DNA from: Saprospiraceae bacterium
Lineage (GTDB): Bacteria; Bacteroidota; Bacteroidia; Chitinophagales; Saprospiraceae
Length of the DNA stretch: 5,763 bases
NCBI GenBank assembly: GCA_007134625.1
Contig: SLKL01000434.1
Span: 1-5,763, forward strand
Direction: 5' to 3'
The translations under genes were made by a program, and so were the position numbers. The notes under the pieces are model-generated. The model did not search any database, had not been told where the DNA came from, and worked only from the letters and a program-made list of their open reading frames with translations. Positions 5,308 through 5,763 of this stretch are shown piece by piece (position 1 is the first letter of the stretch; every line of letters starts with the position of its first letter).

Positions 5308-5763
5308 TTATTCACTTTCGTTTTCAAATTCAGTTTCCAATTCCTCTGCCTGCCAACCATTTTCATTCAGCCATTTTGAGAAAATGTGTTGGTAGCCGTG
5401 TGTACATATTATCCGTTCTGCTCCGGTCTCCTTTATGGCGAGATGCAAGCCCCCCCAATCCGCATGATCTGATATCGCAAAACCCATATCCACAGCCGAT
5501 CTTCGCTTGGCTCCTCTGATCGACATCCAGCCCGATGTCATGGCTGTTGAGGCGTTTTTTAAAGTCTTTTTCCAGTGTGTTGAAAGACCCGAAGGCGAGA
5601 TGATTACTAAGGCTTTTTCCAGCTTTTCCTTTTTGGTTTTTTCGGTTAAAATTTTTGTTTTGGGTAGATCGAATCCCGATTTTCGCACCGCACTGTTCAT
5701 CTGCTGTGTAGCGGAATGGCAATAAACGGGACCTGGTCCACTTTCGCCCAATGCCGAAATCAA
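5308..5763 (-). CDS. Ligase-associated DNA damage response exonuclease (C-terminal part, runs off the right edge)
   Basis: The C-terminal 151 residues are visible and the frame is open to the window edge; the TTG at 5761-5763 is an internal codon rather than a start. The fragment fits the beta-CASP/metallo-beta-lactamase nuclease family linked to ATP-dependent ligases. It shows VIISPSGL (fragment residues 53-60), SGWMSIRGAKRR (77-88), the SDHADW motif (98-103) with a histidine expected to bind metal, and THGY (121-124) near the end. The HxHxDH metal motif would lie in the missing N-terminal half. It ends with an acidic tail at TAA 5308-5310, 12 bases before the ligase ATG. The product likely processes DNA ends ahead of sealing by the ligase, by family association. 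The operon promoter must lie beyond the window. Confidence 0.9.
   Translation of the reverse strand: MISALGESGPGPVYCHSATQQMNSAVRKSGFDLPKTKILTEKTKKEKLEKALVIISPSGLSTHWKKTLKNASTAMTSGWMSIRGAKRRSAVDMGFAISDHADWGGLHLAIKETGAERIICTHGYQHIFSKWLNENGWQAEELETEFENESE

Noticed and set aside
5256..5725. Plus-strand frames of 87 and 72 codons and a second minus-strand frame of 119 codons over the exonuclease
   Set aside because: They overlap the exonuclease frame with its SDHADW and THGY motifs and resemble no known protein.

Overview
The window looks like a chromosomal segment from a member of the Bacteroidota, perhaps a Cytophagia-type genome. The main reasons are an exact match to the Bacteroidota -7 promoter motif (TAnnTTTG) ahead of the first gene, mostly SD-less starts in the AT-rich part, and an exonuclease/ATP-dependent DNA ligase pair typical of that phylum among others. 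The assignment is inferred from features, not from a search.

Bases 1-1066 hold a small two-gene operon of the DUF4160 / DUF2442-HTH type, which resembles a toxin-antitoxin pair. A promoter (about 13-43) runs into a perfect 10-bp inverted repeat (39-64) that abuts the first start codon and is a good candidate operator. The first gene, DUF4160, is broken by a roughly 250-bp non-autonomous element (MITE-like, about 168-416). Its two halves are still readable, and removing 250 bp restores one 77-codon frame whose stop overlaps the start of the second gene (ATGA). The second gene, a DUF2442 domain fused to an XRE-type helix-turn-helix, is intact. Bases 1067-1544 carry no convincing gene but contain a nested set of AGCTC inverted repeats.

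Bases 1545-3692 hold two accessory genes on the plus strand. The first is a 536-residue class I SAM-dependent methyltransferase with two winged-helix-like N-terminal regions, resembling the AprA-type methyltransferases of polyketide assembly but standing alone here. The second is a 153-residue protein with a YxiG-like domain.

Bases 3649-5763 (minus strand, visibly higher GC) hold a DNA repair operon. It comprises the C-terminal part of a ligase-associated metallo-beta-lactamase/beta-CASP exonuclease, which runs off the right edge, followed 12 bases later by a complete ATP-dependent DNA ligase. The ligase reading frame overlaps the convergent YxiG-like gene by 44 bases. The overlap covers exactly the non-conserved tails of both proteins and looks like a rearrangement junction. 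The helicase and phosphoesterase genes that often follow this ligase are absent on its downstream side.

The most distinctive points are the MITE-interrupted DUF4160 gene with its promoter/operator preserved, the orphan AprA-like methyltransferase with a conserved-looking His/His/Gln set, and the overlapping junction at 3649-3692.
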